From assembly GCA_964550025.1 (NCBI GenBank), contig CAZJYI010000043.1, forward strand, positions 1-64,000: DNA of 64,000 nucleotides, read 5' to 3'. Shown here piece by piece: positions 63,661-64,000 of this stretch. The notes below the pieces were generated by a model that saw nothing but the letters and a program-made list of their open reading frames with translations, was not told where the DNA came from and made no database searches. The stretch is from CAZJYI01 sp964550025. Its GTDB lineage: Bacteria; Verrucomicrobiota; Kiritimatiellia; UBA8416; CAYOBW01. Positions within the stretch are counted from its first letter, which is position 1; each line of letters begins with the position of its first letter. The position numbers and the translations under genes are program-made.

Positions 63661-64000
63661 GGCATAGCGAAGACATAGATGATGCAGCCGTCGATAGGGC
63701 TGTAGAGGAGGTGCAGGGGGGCAAGACTGCGCCCTTCGAAGTGGTTGTTCGGCGGTATGAGCGGCCACTGCGCGCGTGGCTGGCGGTGCAGGCGCCGTCG
63801 GGCATCGACGTTGAGGAGATCGCTCAAAGGACGTTTGTGGCTGCGTACAGCCGTCTCGAGGACTACTCGATCGGCACGAACTTCGGAGCATGGCTGTTCA
63901 CGATTGCCCGGTACCAACTGAAGACGGAAACGACGCGGTTGCGCCGCATTGCCGACTATCACGCGCGTTACAGACTGAACCTGCTCGAGCTCGAACTGAA
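63657..64000 (+). CDS. ECF sigma factor, 5' part, truncated by window end
   Basis: The first 114 codons read MRHSEDIDDAAVDRAVEEVQ and continue with FEVVVRRYERPLRAWLAVQ, VEEIAQRTFVAAYSRLEDYS, and FGAWLFTIARYQLKTE. This matches region 2 of sigma-70 family ECF sigma factors (RYERPLRAWL; AQRTFVAAYSRL; WLFTIARY). Region 4 lies beyond the window. No strong Shine-Dalgarno precedes ATG 63657, so the mRNA may be leaderless. The upstream region is a duplicate of that before the large secreted protein gene, which is the likely regulatory target. Confidence 0.8.
   Translation, partial: MRHSEDIDDAAVDRAVEEVQGGKTAPFEVVVRRYERPLRAWLAVQAPSGIDVEEIAQRTFVAAYSRLEDYSIGTNFGAWLFTIARYQLKTETTRLRRIADYHARYRLNLLELEL

Overview
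The window is about 64 kb of GC-rich bacterial chromosome. The gene content points to the Planctomycetes-Verrucomicrobia-Kiritimatiellota-Lentisphaerota group: FGly-type sulfatases, a CotH/lamin-tail protein, a giant alpha-2-macroglobulin, a kinase with DWG in place of DFG, DUF11 proteins, secreted proteins with C-terminal DxDGDG repeats, and an ECF sigma factor. No rRNA, tRNA, CRISPR array or intact transposase was seen, so the phylum is an inference.

Layout. (1) 1-11.7 kb is a carbohydrate catabolism and secretion block: sodium:solute symporter, LacI regulator, CotH/LamG/lamin-tail giant, Tat-exported sulfatase and alpha-galactosidase-like hydrolase. (2) 11.8-18.9 kb holds a HEPN/MNT pair, a TIM-barrel hydrolase with an inserted domain, VapBC, a secreted HEGTH metallopeptidase and RarD. 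(3) 19.2-31.5 kb holds a sulfatase / VHL-beta-like / HEFAH metallopeptidase fusion, a diguanylate cyclase, a rearranged junk zone (two gene relics around an ADP-ribosyltransferase-like toxin with a 49-aa partner), and a 2206-aa alpha-2-macroglobulin. (4) 31.6-38.8 kb holds a DUF4143 ATPase, an FHA-kinase and an MlaA-MlaC-RND lipid-trafficking operon. (5) 38.8-49.4 kb holds yajD, a tail-fibre-like secreted protein, a sigma-54 activator beside a barrel gene that carries a matching -24/-12 promoter, a second VapBC, a Wzz/GumC-like protein, a four-helix-bundle protein, a bile acid:sodium symporter family protein and a secreted esterase. (6) 49.8-56.1 kb holds a surface-protein operon whose first gene is split by a C11 homopolymer, and a divergent lipoprotein hydrolase. 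(7) 56.4-59.9 kb pairs a Schlafen AlbA_2 protein with a nuclease-helicase (putative defence). (8) 60.1-64 kb holds a large secreted propeller/Calx-beta protein and an ECF sigma gene cut by the window edge; the two share a duplicated upstream region of about 105 bp.

The most unusual content is non-coding. Heptanucleotide arrays (GAACRTY units, 7-bp period) begin at or inside stop codons, and their GAAC strand follows the coding strand of the gene they terminate. Several GTAG-plus-palindrome REP families, single or as inverted REPIN-like pairs, also often supply a gene's stop codon. Both suggest genome-wide mobile or expanding 3'-end elements. The genes mostly form short independent units for sulfated-polysaccharide use, envelope and surface biology, and toxin-antitoxin or defence functions.
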